64,000 bases of DNA from Acidimicrobiales bacterium (GTDB lineage Bacteria; Actinomycetota; Acidimicrobiia; Acidimicrobiales; Bog-793), in contig DATLTN010000025.1 of NCBI GenBank assembly GCA_035533595.1, positions 19,421 through 83,420 on the forward strand. Reading direction: 5' to 3'. This document shows positions 43,520 through 52,078 of the stretch, one piece after another. A program made the position numbers and the translations under genes. The notes below the pieces were generated by a model, which made no database searches, was not told the origin of the DNA, and worked only from the letters and a program-made list of their open reading frames with translations. Position 1 is the first letter of the stretch, and every line of letters starts with the position of its first letter.

Positions 43520-43826
43520 GACGGCTGCAAGGAGATCGCGAGGCTCCGAACGAAGAGGGAGGCGACGTACGTCGGCCAGATCCTTGCGCCGTGGCACAGG
43601 AACTCGACGACGGCGCCCTCGGCTGCGTCGAAAGTCCGCGTCCGACTCGAGTAGCGCCCTTTTCGCAGCCGCAGGCTGTGGCCCCCCGGTTCCACGGCGC
43701 TCTCGAAGGTGTCGTGATGGTGAGCGAGCCGATGCTCGTTCCGTCGAGCTCGACCTCGAACCGGCCGCGGCGGAGCTCGATCGCGTGGCCGGCGTCGCGC
43801 GCCACCCTGAGCGTCGCTGATGCCAT
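43516..43826 (-). pseudogene. Frameshifted gene for a small beta-rich protein, at the MITE border
   Basis: From ATG 43826 one frame gives MASATLRVARDAGHAIEL, then FEVELDGTSIGSL. The coding sense continues in a second frame as FESAVEPGGHSLRLRKGRYSSRTRTF and EGAVVEFLCHG up to SLAISLQPS and the TAG at 43518-43516. The shift lies in the GGCTCGCTCACCATCAC stretch near 43720. The joined protein resembles actinobacterial small proteins with a VDG.xVGS...VxPGxHxVRxRxxW..S pattern and a C-terminal hydrophobic end. The last codons run into the terminal repeat of the element, so the original end may have been different. Confidence 0.6.
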
Positions 43827-43937
43827 CGTTCGCCCCGATCGGTGCGGGCAGAGTGCCGCACGCGCAAAGGTGAGGGCGCCGAGGTCGCGCCGTCGTGACG
43901 CCCTCCGAGTAATCGCGCGGCTGGCCATACTGGGGCG

Positions 43938-44670
43938 ATGTACGCGGCCGTGAACGGCCTGCAGCTGTACTACGAGACGCTCGGCACCGGCCGCCCCGCT
44001 CGTGCTGCTGCACGGCGGGCTGATGACCATCGCCCTCAATTTCGGCCCGCTGCTCGGACCGCTCGCGGCGGGCCGGCAGGTGATCGCGGTCGAGCTGCAG
44101 GGCCACGGGCACACCGCCGACAGCGGGCGCGCGATGACGATCGACGCGCTGGCCGGCGACGTCCTCGGGCTGCTCGACCATCTCGGGGTCGCCGAGACCG
44201 ACCTCTTCGGCTTCAGCCTCGGAGGGCTCGTCGCCTACGCGCTCGCCCTCGCGGCACCCAGCCGGGTCGGCAAGCTGATCGTCGCCTCCGCGGACGCGCA
44301 CCGCCCTCCCGGCCGGGAGAGCGCGCCGCTCGACGCCGATCGCCTGCCGACGGCGGGGGACTTCCAGGCGATGCGCGACGCCTATCAGGCGGTCGCACCC
44401 GATCCCGCACACTTCGAGGAGCTCGTGGCCAGGACCAGGCCGATGGTGCAGGAGCTTCCGGGGTGGGGTGACGAGCTGGGATCACTGCGCATGCCCGTGC
44501 TCCTGCTCTTCGGCGACCGCGACTTCTCGCCGCTCGCCGACGTGGCGGAGCTGTTCGCGCTGCTGCCGACCGCACAGCTCGCGGTGCTCCCTGGGACCAC
44601 CCACGTCGGCCTCACGCGCCGGGTCGAAGAGGTGCTCGCGCTGACCACGACGTTCCTCGACGCCCCCTGA
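43938..44670 (+). pseudogene. Alpha/beta hydrolase gene with one-base insertion
   Basis: ATG 43938 gives MYAAVNGLQLYYETLGTGRP, the expected start of a haloperoxidase-like hydrolase. The next expected block, LVLLHGGLM, is in the +1 frame because of CCCC at 43994-43997; with three C the frame would be continuous. From there 222 residues follow: TIALNFGPLLGPLAAGRQVIAVE, the elbow GFSLGG, LLLFGDRDFSPLAD with the acid, and GTTHVGLTRR with the histidine, all intact. It is therefore a full serine hydrolase broken by a single base in a homopolymer. It could be a sequencing error, a recent loss, or a slippage switch. Substrate unknown. Confidence 0.75.
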
Positions 44671-44783
44671 CGGAGCCGGGCGTCCCCGGCCGTCCCGTCG
44701 CGTACCCTCGGCGCTTCTCCGACCACGCGGCGGCGCTCGCGTCCCTAGACTGCACAGCACTCGACACGGAGGAGGTGGGCCTC

Positions 44784-45266
44784 GTGGACGGACTCGGCGG
44801 GCTCAGTCATTTCGGATTCCCCTCGGCGGACCTCGATCGGACGATCGCCTTCTACACCGAGGTGCTCGGCGCCAAGGTGCAGTGGCAGACCGAACGTCAG
44901 ACCAAGATCTACGTCGGCGACATCGGCCTCGCGATCCCGCTCGGGGCGCCGCAGCCCCAGTACGACCTGCACTTCGCCTTCAAGGCCGATGCCGACAAGG
45001 TGGACGAGGTCTTCGCGCACATCGAGGGCTGCGGCGTCGAGGTCGACGGACCGCACGGCCATGCCGCCGAGCCGCTCAACATCTCGTGGTTCTTCCGGGA
45101 CCCCGACGGCTACCGCCTCGAGATCGAGGCGCACTTCGCGAGCGTGGAGGCCGTGATCGCCCTGCTGGAGCGCGACTACGACAAGCGCAAGCCCGAGATG
45201 GGCCTCTACAAGGGCCCCGACGCGCTGCCCGAGCTCCGCGAGCAGCTCGCGCCCGTCGCCGGCTGA
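44784..45266 (+). CDS. VOC (glyoxalase/dioxygenase) family protein
   Basis: 160 residues, GTG 44784 preceded by GGAGGAGG eight bases upstream (another GTG at 44775 is less well placed). One VOC module: HFGFPSADLDRTIAFYTEVLGAKVQW at residues 8-33, then IGLAIPLGAP and WFFRDPDGYRLEIEAHF with the metal-binding glutamate of the fold. The first ligand is the H of SHFGF. Such proteins are dioxygenases, isomerases or resistance proteins. Ligand unknown. It is an intact gene between two broken hydrolase genes. Confidence 0.85.
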   Translation: MDGLGGLSHFGFPSADLDRTIAFYTEVLGAKVQWQTERQTKIYVGDIGLAIPLGAPQPQYDLHFAFKADADKVDEVFAHIEGCGVEVDGPHGHAAEPLNISWFFRDPDGYRLEIEAHFASVEAVIALLERDYDKRKPEMGLYKGPDALPELREQLAPVAG

Positions 45267-45331
45267 GCTCGCCGCCCAGAGGCGGCGCGGCTGGCGGCCG
45301 GTGAGCAGGTCGGACGGCTCCGGGTTGGGTG

Positions 45332-45348
45332 AACCTCTACCTGAGGTT
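45332..45348. promoter_or_regulatory. MerR-like palindrome in a convergent gap
   Basis: AACCTC at 45332-45337 and GAGGTT at 45343-45348 are separated by TACCT, with TTGACC overlapping the right arm (45347-45352). This is the shape of MerR-family operators, but the site lies between two gene ends, where a promoter would be unexpected. Confidence 0.3.
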
Positions 45349-45412
45349 GACCCTTTGCGACCTCGAACGGGCGTCACCACGTCCAGCGTCGGACGAGAGC
45401 AGCCGCCACCTC

Positions 45413-46565
45413 CTAGTCGCTGAGATGACCATCCACGCGCGCCGCGCCCTCCCGTTTGGGTGCCGTCCTCACGGCCCCCTTCGTGACGAGCGACGCCGTG
45501 CCAGGTCTGCCCGTCCGCGGCGGCCGGCCGAGGTCGAGGCGCGTCCTCGGGGGAGGCTCGGGCGTGAGCGGGAGCGGGAGCGTGCCCTCTCCGGTGGCCT
45601 CGGGCGGGCGCCCGGCAGCACGACCTGCAGGAGCAGCAGCACGAACACGGCGCCCTCGACGAAGGTCGCGAGCGCCAAAGCGCCGCAGAGGCCGTCGAGC
45701 CCGCCCAGCCAGCCGCCGAGGAATGCCGCCGTCGCCTCGAACGCGGTCGCCAGGCCGCCGATCTTCGGAGCCTCTCCGAGCCGGTTCTGTGCGCGCCGCG
45801 CCGCCATCAGGCGGTCCTTGATGATGTAGGGGATGCCAGCCAGCCGTTCCACGAAGTCCGCGTCGACCTCCGCTTCCTCGGCGGGTCGCTCCATGAATTC
45901 TCGAGGGCGCCACTCGTCCACAACTCGGGACCGTCGGGCGACTGCGGGCAGCCGGACGCCTGGGCGACTCACGAGCAGCAACGGCACGGGGCAGTGGCCG
46001 GCTGCGTCGGCGACGTCGACGGAGTCGAGCGCGGCGAGCAGGCCGGAGCCAAAGAGCGCCCCACCGAAGGCCACGTCCCCCGAGCCGCTCGGGTCGGCGA
46101 TCCCGATCATCGTGAGCTGACGGACGTAGCGCCGCCCCGAGACGACCGGACTCAGGCAGGCAACGGCGGCGAGCCCCAGCCCGGCGGCCTGCTCCAGCGC
46201 CAAGAGGGCGCCTACCTGGACGCCGACGACCGCGACCCTGCCACGCCGAGGTCCCGCAGGGCCGCCACCCCCGCCTGCACCGCGTCACGCCACGGCGCGA
46301 GGTCGACAATTTCCTCGGCGTGCCCCGCGCTGTCGCCGGCGCCCGGGTAGTCGATCCGAAGCGCCGGGCAACCGCGGCGCGCGAGCGCCTCGGCGATCGA
46401 TCGCACCGCCCGGTGGCTTGAGCAGTACTCGTAGCCAACGGAAGGCAGGAGCAGCACTCCGAGACCGAGCGCGCTCCCGAGCGGTGGACTCAGCCAGCCG
46501 GCGAGCGGAGGAGACCGGTCCTCGGCACGGTCGTCGAGCGGCAGCCACATCGCCTCCGCGACCAT
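45413..46565 (-). pseudogene. Alpha/beta hydrolase (serine aminopeptidase-like), two frameshifts
   Basis: The N-terminal piece starts at ATG 46565 (MVAEAMWLPLDD) and contains GVLLLPSVGYEYCSSHRA and LRIDYPGAGDSAG, the strand/oxyanion and GxxGxGxS-like region of exosortase-associated or S33-type hydrolases. At about 46236-46245 (a CCC run) the frame changes; the second piece reads RVAVVGVQVGALLALEQAAG and SPVVSGRRYVRQL to a hydrophobic FVEGAVFVLLLLQVVLPG helix. A second shift near 45600 puts the last part, PPEATGEGTLPLPLTPEPPP to GHLSD, in a third frame with G/C-rich third positions and a TAG at 45413. Membrane-attached serine hydrolase in its intact form. Confidence 0.6.
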
Positions 46566-46642
46566 CTGCCGGAGGTTACGGCGCGACCTGGCCGGTCAAC
46601 GCGCGGCGCGCGGCCGGCGGCGCGGCCCGCGCCCGCGACAGC

Positions 46643-46692
46643 GAGCCCCTCGGTGATGGTCATCACCGAGCCCCTCGGTGATGGTCATCACA
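46643..46692. repeat. Two tandem copies of a 25-base unit with a palindromic core
   Basis: GAGCCCCTCGGTGATGGTCATCACC at 46643-46667 is repeated at 46668-46692 with only the last base changed. Each copy carries the inverted repeat GGTGATG gt CATCACC (six pairs in the second copy). The pair lies about 30 bases upstream of the ClC channel start, as a duplicated dimer-binding site might. Confidence 0.7.
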
Positions 46693-46721
46693 TCGGGCGC
46701 CGTCGTCGGGGAGGATGGGGG

Positions 46722-48122
46722 ATGCGCCGGCGCGAGGTGGTGAACGAGCGGCAGCGCGTGCCGACGCCGCTCATCCCCCGACGCCTTCCCTCCGGGCGCG
46801 GGGCGATGGAGCAGCCGAACGCCACCGGCGACGGCGAAGCCGCGCTCACCCCGGTGTTCTGGCTGGCCGTCGCCCTCACCGGCGTCGCCGCGGGCCTCGT
46901 CGCCGCCGGGCTGATGTGGCTCTTGTTCACGACCCAGCACCTCGCCTTCCACTACCACTCCGGCGATCTGCAAAGCGCCGCCCAGCGCGCCTCCGGGCAG
47001 CGGCGGATGGCCTCGCTGCTGCTCGCCGGCGCCTTCGGCGGCGTCGCCTGGTACCTGCTGCGACGGCACACCCCCGGCGAGCGCTCCGAGATCGACGACG
47101 CGCTGTGGAGCGGGGACGCGACCTTGTCGGCGCGGCGCAGCGTCGGGACCTCGGTGATCTCCGAGATCGTGATCGGCATGGGCGCCTCGATCGGGCGCGA
47201 GGCGGCGCCGAAGCTGCTGGGCGGCTACGCGGGGAGCGCGCTCGCGCACCTCGTGCACCTCAGTCCCGCACAACGACGGCTGCTCGTCGCCTGCGGCGCG
47301 GGGGCGGGCTTCGCCGCGGTCTACAACGTCCCCGTCGGCGGGGCGCTGTTCACCGCCGAGGTGCTGCTCGGGAGCATGGCGCTGCCGGCGGTGCTCCCCG
47401 CCCTCGCCTGCTCGGCAATCGCCACCGCCGTCGCCTGGCTCTACCTCCCCAATCAGGCGACCTACGTCGGGATCCCCAATTTCCACCTCTCCGCGACCCT
47501 GATGGTCTGGTCGCTCGTGGCGGCGCCCGTCATCGGGCTCTTCGCCGCGGCCTTCATCCGCCTCATCGGCTGGGTCTCGCACCACAGCGCGAAGGGGCGG
47601 TGGGTGCTCGTCGCCCCACTCGTCGCCTTCGGCCTGCTCGGGCTGATCGGCCTCCGCTACCCGCAGCTCTTCGGGAACGGCAAGGACATGGCGCACTCGG
47701 TCTTCCTCGGCCAGGGCACCCTCACCCTGTTGCTGGCACTCTTCGCGCTGAAGCCGCTCGTCACCGCGCTCTGTCTCGGGAGCGGCGCCTCGGGGGGCCT
47801 GTTCACCCCGGCGCTGTCGACCGGCGCGCTGCTCGCCGGCTTCCTCGGCCTCGCCTGGAGCCACCTCTGGCCGGGGGCGCCGCTCGGCGCCTTCGCGATG
47901 ATCGGCGCGGCGGCGATGATCGGCGCCGCGATGCAGGCGCCCCTCGCCGGCCTGGTCCTCATCGCCGAGCTCACCCACTCTGGCTTCCCGCTCGTCGTGC
48001 CGATGGTCGCCTGCACGGTGATCGCCACCGCCGTCACCCGCCACGTCGACGGCTACTCGATCTACAGCGCGCGCCTCCCGGCGCGCCGCCCCGAGGAGCC
48101 GTTGCGGGAGGCGACGAACTGA
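46722..48122 (+). CDS. ClC-type chloride channel/transporter
   Basis: 466 residues from ATG 46722 (GGAGG seven bases upstream; an open frame from 46653 runs through the repeats but lacks a site). ClC motifs: MGASIGREAAPKLLGG (GSxGRE-type, here GASIGREAAP), GAGAGFAAVYNVPVGGALFTAEVL (GKxGPxxH/ GxFxP equivalent), and GSGASGGLFTPALSTGALLAGFLG. About ten to twelve membrane segments. The gating-glutamate position is GREAAP. There is no cytoplasmic CBS pair at the C-terminus. Anion exchange with protons or passive chloride flow cannot be separated by eye. The tandem palindrome upstream may regulate it. Confidence 0.93.
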   Translation: MRRREVVNERQRVPTPLIPRRLPSGRGAMEQPNATGDGEAALTPVFWLAVALTGVAAGLVAAGLMWLLFTTQHLAFHYHSGDLQSAAQRASGQRRMASLLLAGAFGGVAWYLLRRHTPGERSEIDDALWSGDATLSARRSVGTSVISEIVIGMGASIGREAAPKLLGGYAGSALAHLVHLSPAQRRLLVACGAGAGFAAVYNVPVGGALFTAEVLLGSMALPAVLPALACSAIATAVAWLYLPNQATYVGIPNFHLSATLMVWSLVAAPVIGLFAAAFIRLIGWVSHHSAKGRWVLVAPLVAFGLLGLIGLRYPQLFGNGKDMAHSVFLGQGTLTLLLALFALKPLVTALCLGSGASGGLFTPALSTGALLAGFLGLAWSHLWPGAPLGAFAMIGAAAMIGAAMQAPLAGLVLIAELTHSGFPLVVPMVACTVIATAVTRHVDGYSIYSARLPARRPEEPLREATN

Positions 48123-48227
48123 GCGGGGCGCCGCCTCGCGGATTGGCGGCGGCCGTCCCGAGCGGCTTGTGTGTAGCCCGGAGATGCGGCCAGGCGAGCG
48201 GGCGAGCGACGCGACGGGGGGCCGGTC

Positions 48228-49679
48228 GTGAGCACCGTCGAGCTTGTCGACCGCGCCAGGCGTCGTCAGGAGGCGCTGCTCCTCACGATCTGCTGCAGCG
48301 CGCTGTTCATGACGACCCTCGACGGGACGATCCTGAACGTCGCCCTCCCGTCGATCCAGCGTCACCTCGGTGCCTCCACCTCCGGTCTGCAGTGGACGGT
48401 CGTCGGCTACACGCTCACCCGCGCGAGCTCGCTGTTCGTCTGCGGCTCCCTCGCCGACCGCTTCGGCCGGCGGCGCGCCTTCACCGCGGGCCTCGTGATC
48501 TTCACCCTCGGCTCGCTCGCCTGCGGCCTCGCGCCCGACCTCGGGGCGCTCATCGTCTTTCGCTGCCTGCAGGGGATCGGCTCGGCGGTGCTCACCCCCT
48601 CGAGCCTGGCGATCATCACCAACACCTTCACCGACGCCAAGCGCCGCTCCTGGGCGGTCGGGATGTGGAACACCGCGACCGGCGTCTCGACCACCGCCGG
48701 CCCGGTGATCGGCGGCCTGCTCGTGCAGGCCTTCGGCTGGCGGAGCGTCTTCCTCGTCAACCTGCCGATCGGCGCCGCGGCGGTCGCCTGGCGGAAGATC
48801 CTCCCCGAGTCGCGCGCCGAGGAGCCTCGGCCCTTCGACATCCCCGGCCAGTCCGCCCTCGCCGTCGCCCTCTCGACGCTCACCTACGCCCTCATCAGCG
48901 GGCCGGACGACGGGTGGAGCTCGCCGCTCGTGGTCATCCTGCTCGTCGTCTCGCTCGCTTCCTGCCTCGCCTTCGTGCGCGCCGAGAGCCGCAGCCCGCA
49001 CCCCCTCATCGACTTGCACTACCTGGCGCGCCCGGCGCTCTCGGGCGCGGCGCTGCTCGCGATCTGCGCCTTCGTGGTGATCGCCGGCTTCCAGTTCCTC
49101 AACACCTTGTACCTGCAGGAGGTGCGGGGCTACTCGCCCCTGCAGGCGGGGCTCCTGTTCGTGCCGATCTCCGCGGCGGTGCTCGTCTTCTCCCCGATCG
49201 CCGGGCGGATGAACGGCAGGCGCGGCCCCCGCCTCCCGGCGACGCTCGCGATGGCGGCGATGCTCGCGGCGATGGTGCTCCTCACCGTCGGCATCAGCCT
49301 CACCACCTCGCTCGTCCTCCTCGTCGGCGTCTTCCTGCTGGTCGGGACGGGGAGCGGCCTCGTGAACACCTCGATCACCGCGGCCGCGATCTCCTCGATG
49401 CCGAAGGACCGTGCTGCGGTCGCCGGCGCGGTCGGCACGATGGGACGCCAGGTCGGGAGCAACCTCGGCGTCGCGCTCATCGGCTCGATCGCCTTCTCGA
49501 TCGCCGGCACGGGGCACAGCGCGCACGCGCTCGCGAGCGTGGCGGCCGACCTGTCGTTCGTGCACGGCCTTCGCGTCGGCAACCTCATCACCGCGGTGAT
49601 CGCGGCGCTCGGGATCGCCGTCGCGCTCTGGGCCTTCCGCTCCAACCCCCTCCCCCCCGAAGGGGAGGAGGCGCACTGA
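48228..49679 (+). CDS. MFS multidrug exporter, DHA2 (14-TM) type
   Basis: 483 residues from GTG 48228. Fourteen hydrophobic segments with the motifs MTTLDGTILNVALPSI (helix 1), LADRFGRRRAF (loop 2-3), LQGIGSAVLTPSSLAII (helix 4), TGVSTTAGPVIGGLL (antiporter motif C) and a C-terminal 25-residue tail ending EGEEAH. Such proteins expel drugs or metabolites driven by the proton gradient. Substrate unknown. The upstream gene (ClC channel) ends 105 bases before; the minus-strand small membrane protein converges downstream. Confidence 0.93.
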   Translation: MSTVELVDRARRRQEALLLTICCSALFMTTLDGTILNVALPSIQRHLGASTSGLQWTVVGYTLTRASSLFVCGSLADRFGRRRAFTAGLVIFTLGSLACGLAPDLGALIVFRCLQGIGSAVLTPSSLAIITNTFTDAKRRSWAVGMWNTATGVSTTAGPVIGGLLVQAFGWRSVFLVNLPIGAAAVAWRKILPESRAEEPRPFDIPGQSALAVALSTLTYALISGPDDGWSSPLVVILLVVSLASCLAFVRAESRSPHPLIDLHYLARPALSGAALLAICAFVVIAGFQFLNTLYLQEVRGYSPLQAGLLFVPISAAVLVFSPIAGRMNGRRGPRLPATLAMAAMLAAMVLLTVGISLTTSLVLLVGVFLLVGTGSGLVNTSITAAAISSMPKDRAAVAGAVGTMGRQVGSNLGVALIGSIAFSIAGTGHSAHALASVAADLSFVHGLRVGNLITAVIAALGIAVALWAFRSNPLPPEGEEAH

Positions 49680-49754
49680 GCGCTCGCGGGACGGCCCGCC
49701 CCGGAGATCCGACGGAGGCCTCCCGGCCTCGGGCGCGGCCTCTCGGCCCTGCCG

Positions 49755-49967
49755 TCAGGCGCGCCCCTGGCGGAAGCGGCGGAGCGCGATGACGCTCCAC
49801 AGCGCCTCGACCACCCCGAAGGGCCAGGTCCCGGCGAGGAAGCCGTAGCCGCTCGAGAGCGCGCAGCCGAGCGCGAAGAGGGCCACGAACAGCCGCCCCC
49901 GCGACTCGAGGGCATACATCACCATCATGAAGGTCACCGCGCAGACGCCGTAGAGGGTGACCGCCAT
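49755..49967 (-). CDS. Small two-helix membrane protein
   Basis: 70 residues from ATG 49967: MAVTLYGVCAVTFMMVMYAL, a helix, then RLFVALFALGCALSSGYGFLAGTWPFGVVEALWSVIALRRF, a second helix pair with the GTWPFGVVEALWS motif, ending in a basic tail. From memory this pattern recurs in many actinobacterial small proteins; no function is known. Its start overlaps the plus-strand GH16 remnant (starting 49957). It converges on the MFS gene. Confidence 0.75.
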   Translation of the reverse strand: MAVTLYGVCAVTFMMVMYALESRGRLFVALFALGCALSSGYGFLAGTWPFGVVEALWSVIALRRFRQGRA

Positions 49968-50594
49968 GGCGCGAAGACTACGACCCCCGCTCGCTCACTC
50001 GAGGGCGCCTGTCCCCTCGCCGGTGGCGGCCCCGCCCTCGCCCGCGGCAGCACCGCCCTCGCCCGCGGCCCCGTCCCGAAGGCCTCCGGCGAGAGCCACC
50101 TACGGGAAGGTCGAGTTCAACGGCGGGGTCCTCAACGTGGTGGCCAAGGTGCCGACGGCCGCAGGGATGTGGCCGAGCATCTTCCTCCTCCCCGGGCGCA
50201 GCTCGGGAGCAGCCGACGACAACTACGAGATCGACCTCTTCGAGGGTGGCTACACGGCGGCGGGCGGGGCGAACGTCGACGCCTGGAGGCTGCACACGCC
50301 GCACGGGTCGGCCGGCGGCACGACCGCGCTCGGCGGCAACTTCGGTTCCGGCTACCACGACTTCGGTGTCAGCTGGGTCCCCGGCAAGCAGACCACCTGT
50401 ATCTGGACGACAACCTCATCGGCACCCTCACGAGCGCCCAGCAGTCAATCCCCGCCGAGCCGATGTAGCTGCTCATCGACCTGCAGGTGGCCTCGAGCCT
50501 CGCCTCCTCCTTCCACACGGTGAACGCCTCCACGCCCGCCACCGACGAGCTGCAGGTGGCCTCGGTGACGATCTACGCGCCCGGCAAGCGGTGA
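49957..50594 (+). pseudogene. Remnant of a glycoside hydrolase family 16 gene
   Basis: A Pro/Ala-rich start (P-S-P-A-A-A repeats) leads to ATYGKVEFNGGVLNVVAKVP and GMWPSIFLLPG, then the catalytic motif E-I-D-x-x-E (YEIDLFEGG) of GH16 endoglucanases, followed by GSGYHDFGVSWVPGKQTT. Near 50398 the frame shifts; in the new frame LYLDDNLIGTL and IPAEPM continue, but the next codon is TAG (50466-50468) where GH16 has Tyr (EPMYLLI...). Beyond it LLIDLQVASSLASS runs on to a TGA at 50594. The signal peptide and first 70 residues of the domain are missing. Frameshift, nonsense codon and truncation show an inactive gene. Confidence 0.75.
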
Positions 50595-50815
50595 GGATGC
50601 CGCCCTCCTCCCAGGCGGCGCTGCCGGCGGTAGAGAACGTGCGGGAGGCGGTGGCCGTTCGCGACGCAAGCGACGGACCGCGCCCTCCCGTCGGTCGCGC
50701 ACCATCGCTCCCGCACCGAACACGACGCGCGCTGGTGGGCACGGCGGGCGCTGCATCGCTGATTCACTTCGATGGGTGAAGAAGTTGTAGGGTCGACCGT
50801 CGCGGGAGGGGCCCC

Positions 50816-52075
50816 ATGGCATCGCGGCTGTTCGTCGACATCACACCGCTGCGGCGCTTTCCGCAGTACCGGCGACTGTGGTTCGGCTACGCGCTCCGCC
50901 AGTTCGGCGCCCAGCTGACGACGGTGACCGTCGTCTTCCAGATCTACCGCATCACCCATTCCAACCTCGCCGTCGGGCTGATCAGCGCCGCCCAGGTCGG
51001 CCCGGGGATCATCGCCCCCCTCTTCGGCGGTGCGATCGCTGACGCCGTCGACCGCCGCAAGCTGCTGATGGTCACCGCGATCCTCATCGGCCTCTCGACG
51101 ACCTGCCTCGCCGTCAACTGCATCGGCAACCATCCGGCGCTTTGGGTCCTCTACGTGATGTCGGCCTTCACCTGGGGGATGAACGGCATCGACGGCCCCA
51201 CCCGCCAGGCCGTGCAGATGACGCTCGTCGACCGGGACTCGATCGTCTCGGCGAATGCGCTGCGCCAGCTGCTCACCCAGACCTCGAGCGTCGCCGGCCC
51301 CGCCCTCGCGGGGGTGCTCATCTCGGTGTTCATCCGCAACCTCGACATCGTCTACTGGATCGACGTCGCGAGCGCCCTCTGGGCGCTACAGGTCCTGTTC
51401 CGCCTGCCCCCGATGCAGCCGGTCGGCGGCGGCCGGAAGTTCGGCTTCAGCTCGATCGGCGAGGGCTTCGCGTTCTTGAAGGGGCGCAGGGTCATCCAGG
51501 CCTGCTTCATCACCGACATCAACGCCACCCTGCTCGGCCTGCCGACGGCGCTCTTCCCCTACATGGCCTACCAGCACTTCCACGGCGGCGCGAAGACCTA
51601 CGGCCTGCTGATGTCGGCGCCCGGCCTCGGTGCCTTCATCGGATCGCTGCTGAGCGGGTGGACGAGCCATGTTCGCTTCCAGGGACGGGCGGTGATGATC
51701 GCCGTGTGCATCTGGGGCTTCGCCATCGTCGGCTTCGGCCTCGCGCCGTGGTTGATCGTCGGCATCGGCTGCCTGGCGATCGCCGGCGCCGCCGACGTCG
51801 GCTCGGCGACGCTGCGCAACTCGATCATCCAGACCGAGACGCCCGACGCACTGCGCGGCCGCCTCTCCTCGCTGCAGAGCGCGTCGGTGCAGACCGGCAA
51901 GCTCGGCAACGCCGAGGCGGGCCTCGTCGCCGCGCTCACGAACGCGAAGTTCTCGATCGTCTCCGGCGGCCTCGGCTGCGTGGTCGGGGTGCTGCTGATC
52001 GCGAAGTTCGTGCCGAATTTCGCCCGCTACCAGCTCTCCGAGACCCGAGACGCACAGGAGGCCGCCCGCGCGTAG
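50816..52075 (+). CDS. MFS exporter, EntS-like (MFS_3)
   Basis: 419 residues from ATG 50816 with GGGAGGGG upstream. Twelve hydrophobic segments. First helices: YRRLWFGYALRQFGAQLTTVTVVFQIYRI and the DAVDRRKLLM loop 2-3 motif; SAFTWGMNGIDGPTRQAVQMTLVDRD follows, as in enterobactin-exporter-like MFS_3 proteins. The end has TLRNSIIQTETPDALRGRLSSL. Such carriers export siderophores or drugs; this one has no adjacent siderophore gene. It converges with a broken secreted-protein gene at its 3' end. Confidence 0.9.
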   Translation: MASRLFVDITPLRRFPQYRRLWFGYALRQFGAQLTTVTVVFQIYRITHSNLAVGLISAAQVGPGIIAPLFGGAIADAVDRRKLLMVTAILIGLSTTCLAVNCIGNHPALWVLYVMSAFTWGMNGIDGPTRQAVQMTLVDRDSIVSANALRQLLTQTSSVAGPALAGVLISVFIRNLDIVYWIDVASALWALQVLFRLPPMQPVGGGRKFGFSSIGEGFAFLKGRRVIQACFITDINATLLGLPTALFPYMAYQHFHGGAKTYGLLMSAPGLGAFIGSLLSGWTSHVRFQGRAVMIAVCIWGFAIVGFGLAPWLIVGIGCLAIAGAADVGSATLRNSIIQTETPDALRGRLSSLQSASVQTGKLGNAEAGLVAALTNAKFSIVSGGLGCVVGVLLIAKFVPNFARYQLSETRDAQEAARA

Positions 52076-52078
52076 CCG

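Noticed and set aside
46653..46721. Upstream extension of the ClC gene
   Set aside because: It reads through the tandem palindromic repeats; the ATG at 46722 has a well-placed GGAGG while the upstream ATG codons do not.
46596..49676. A 1026-residue minus-strand frame
   Set aside because: Antisense to the ClC and MFS genes; composition Glu/Arg/Gly/His with no domain.
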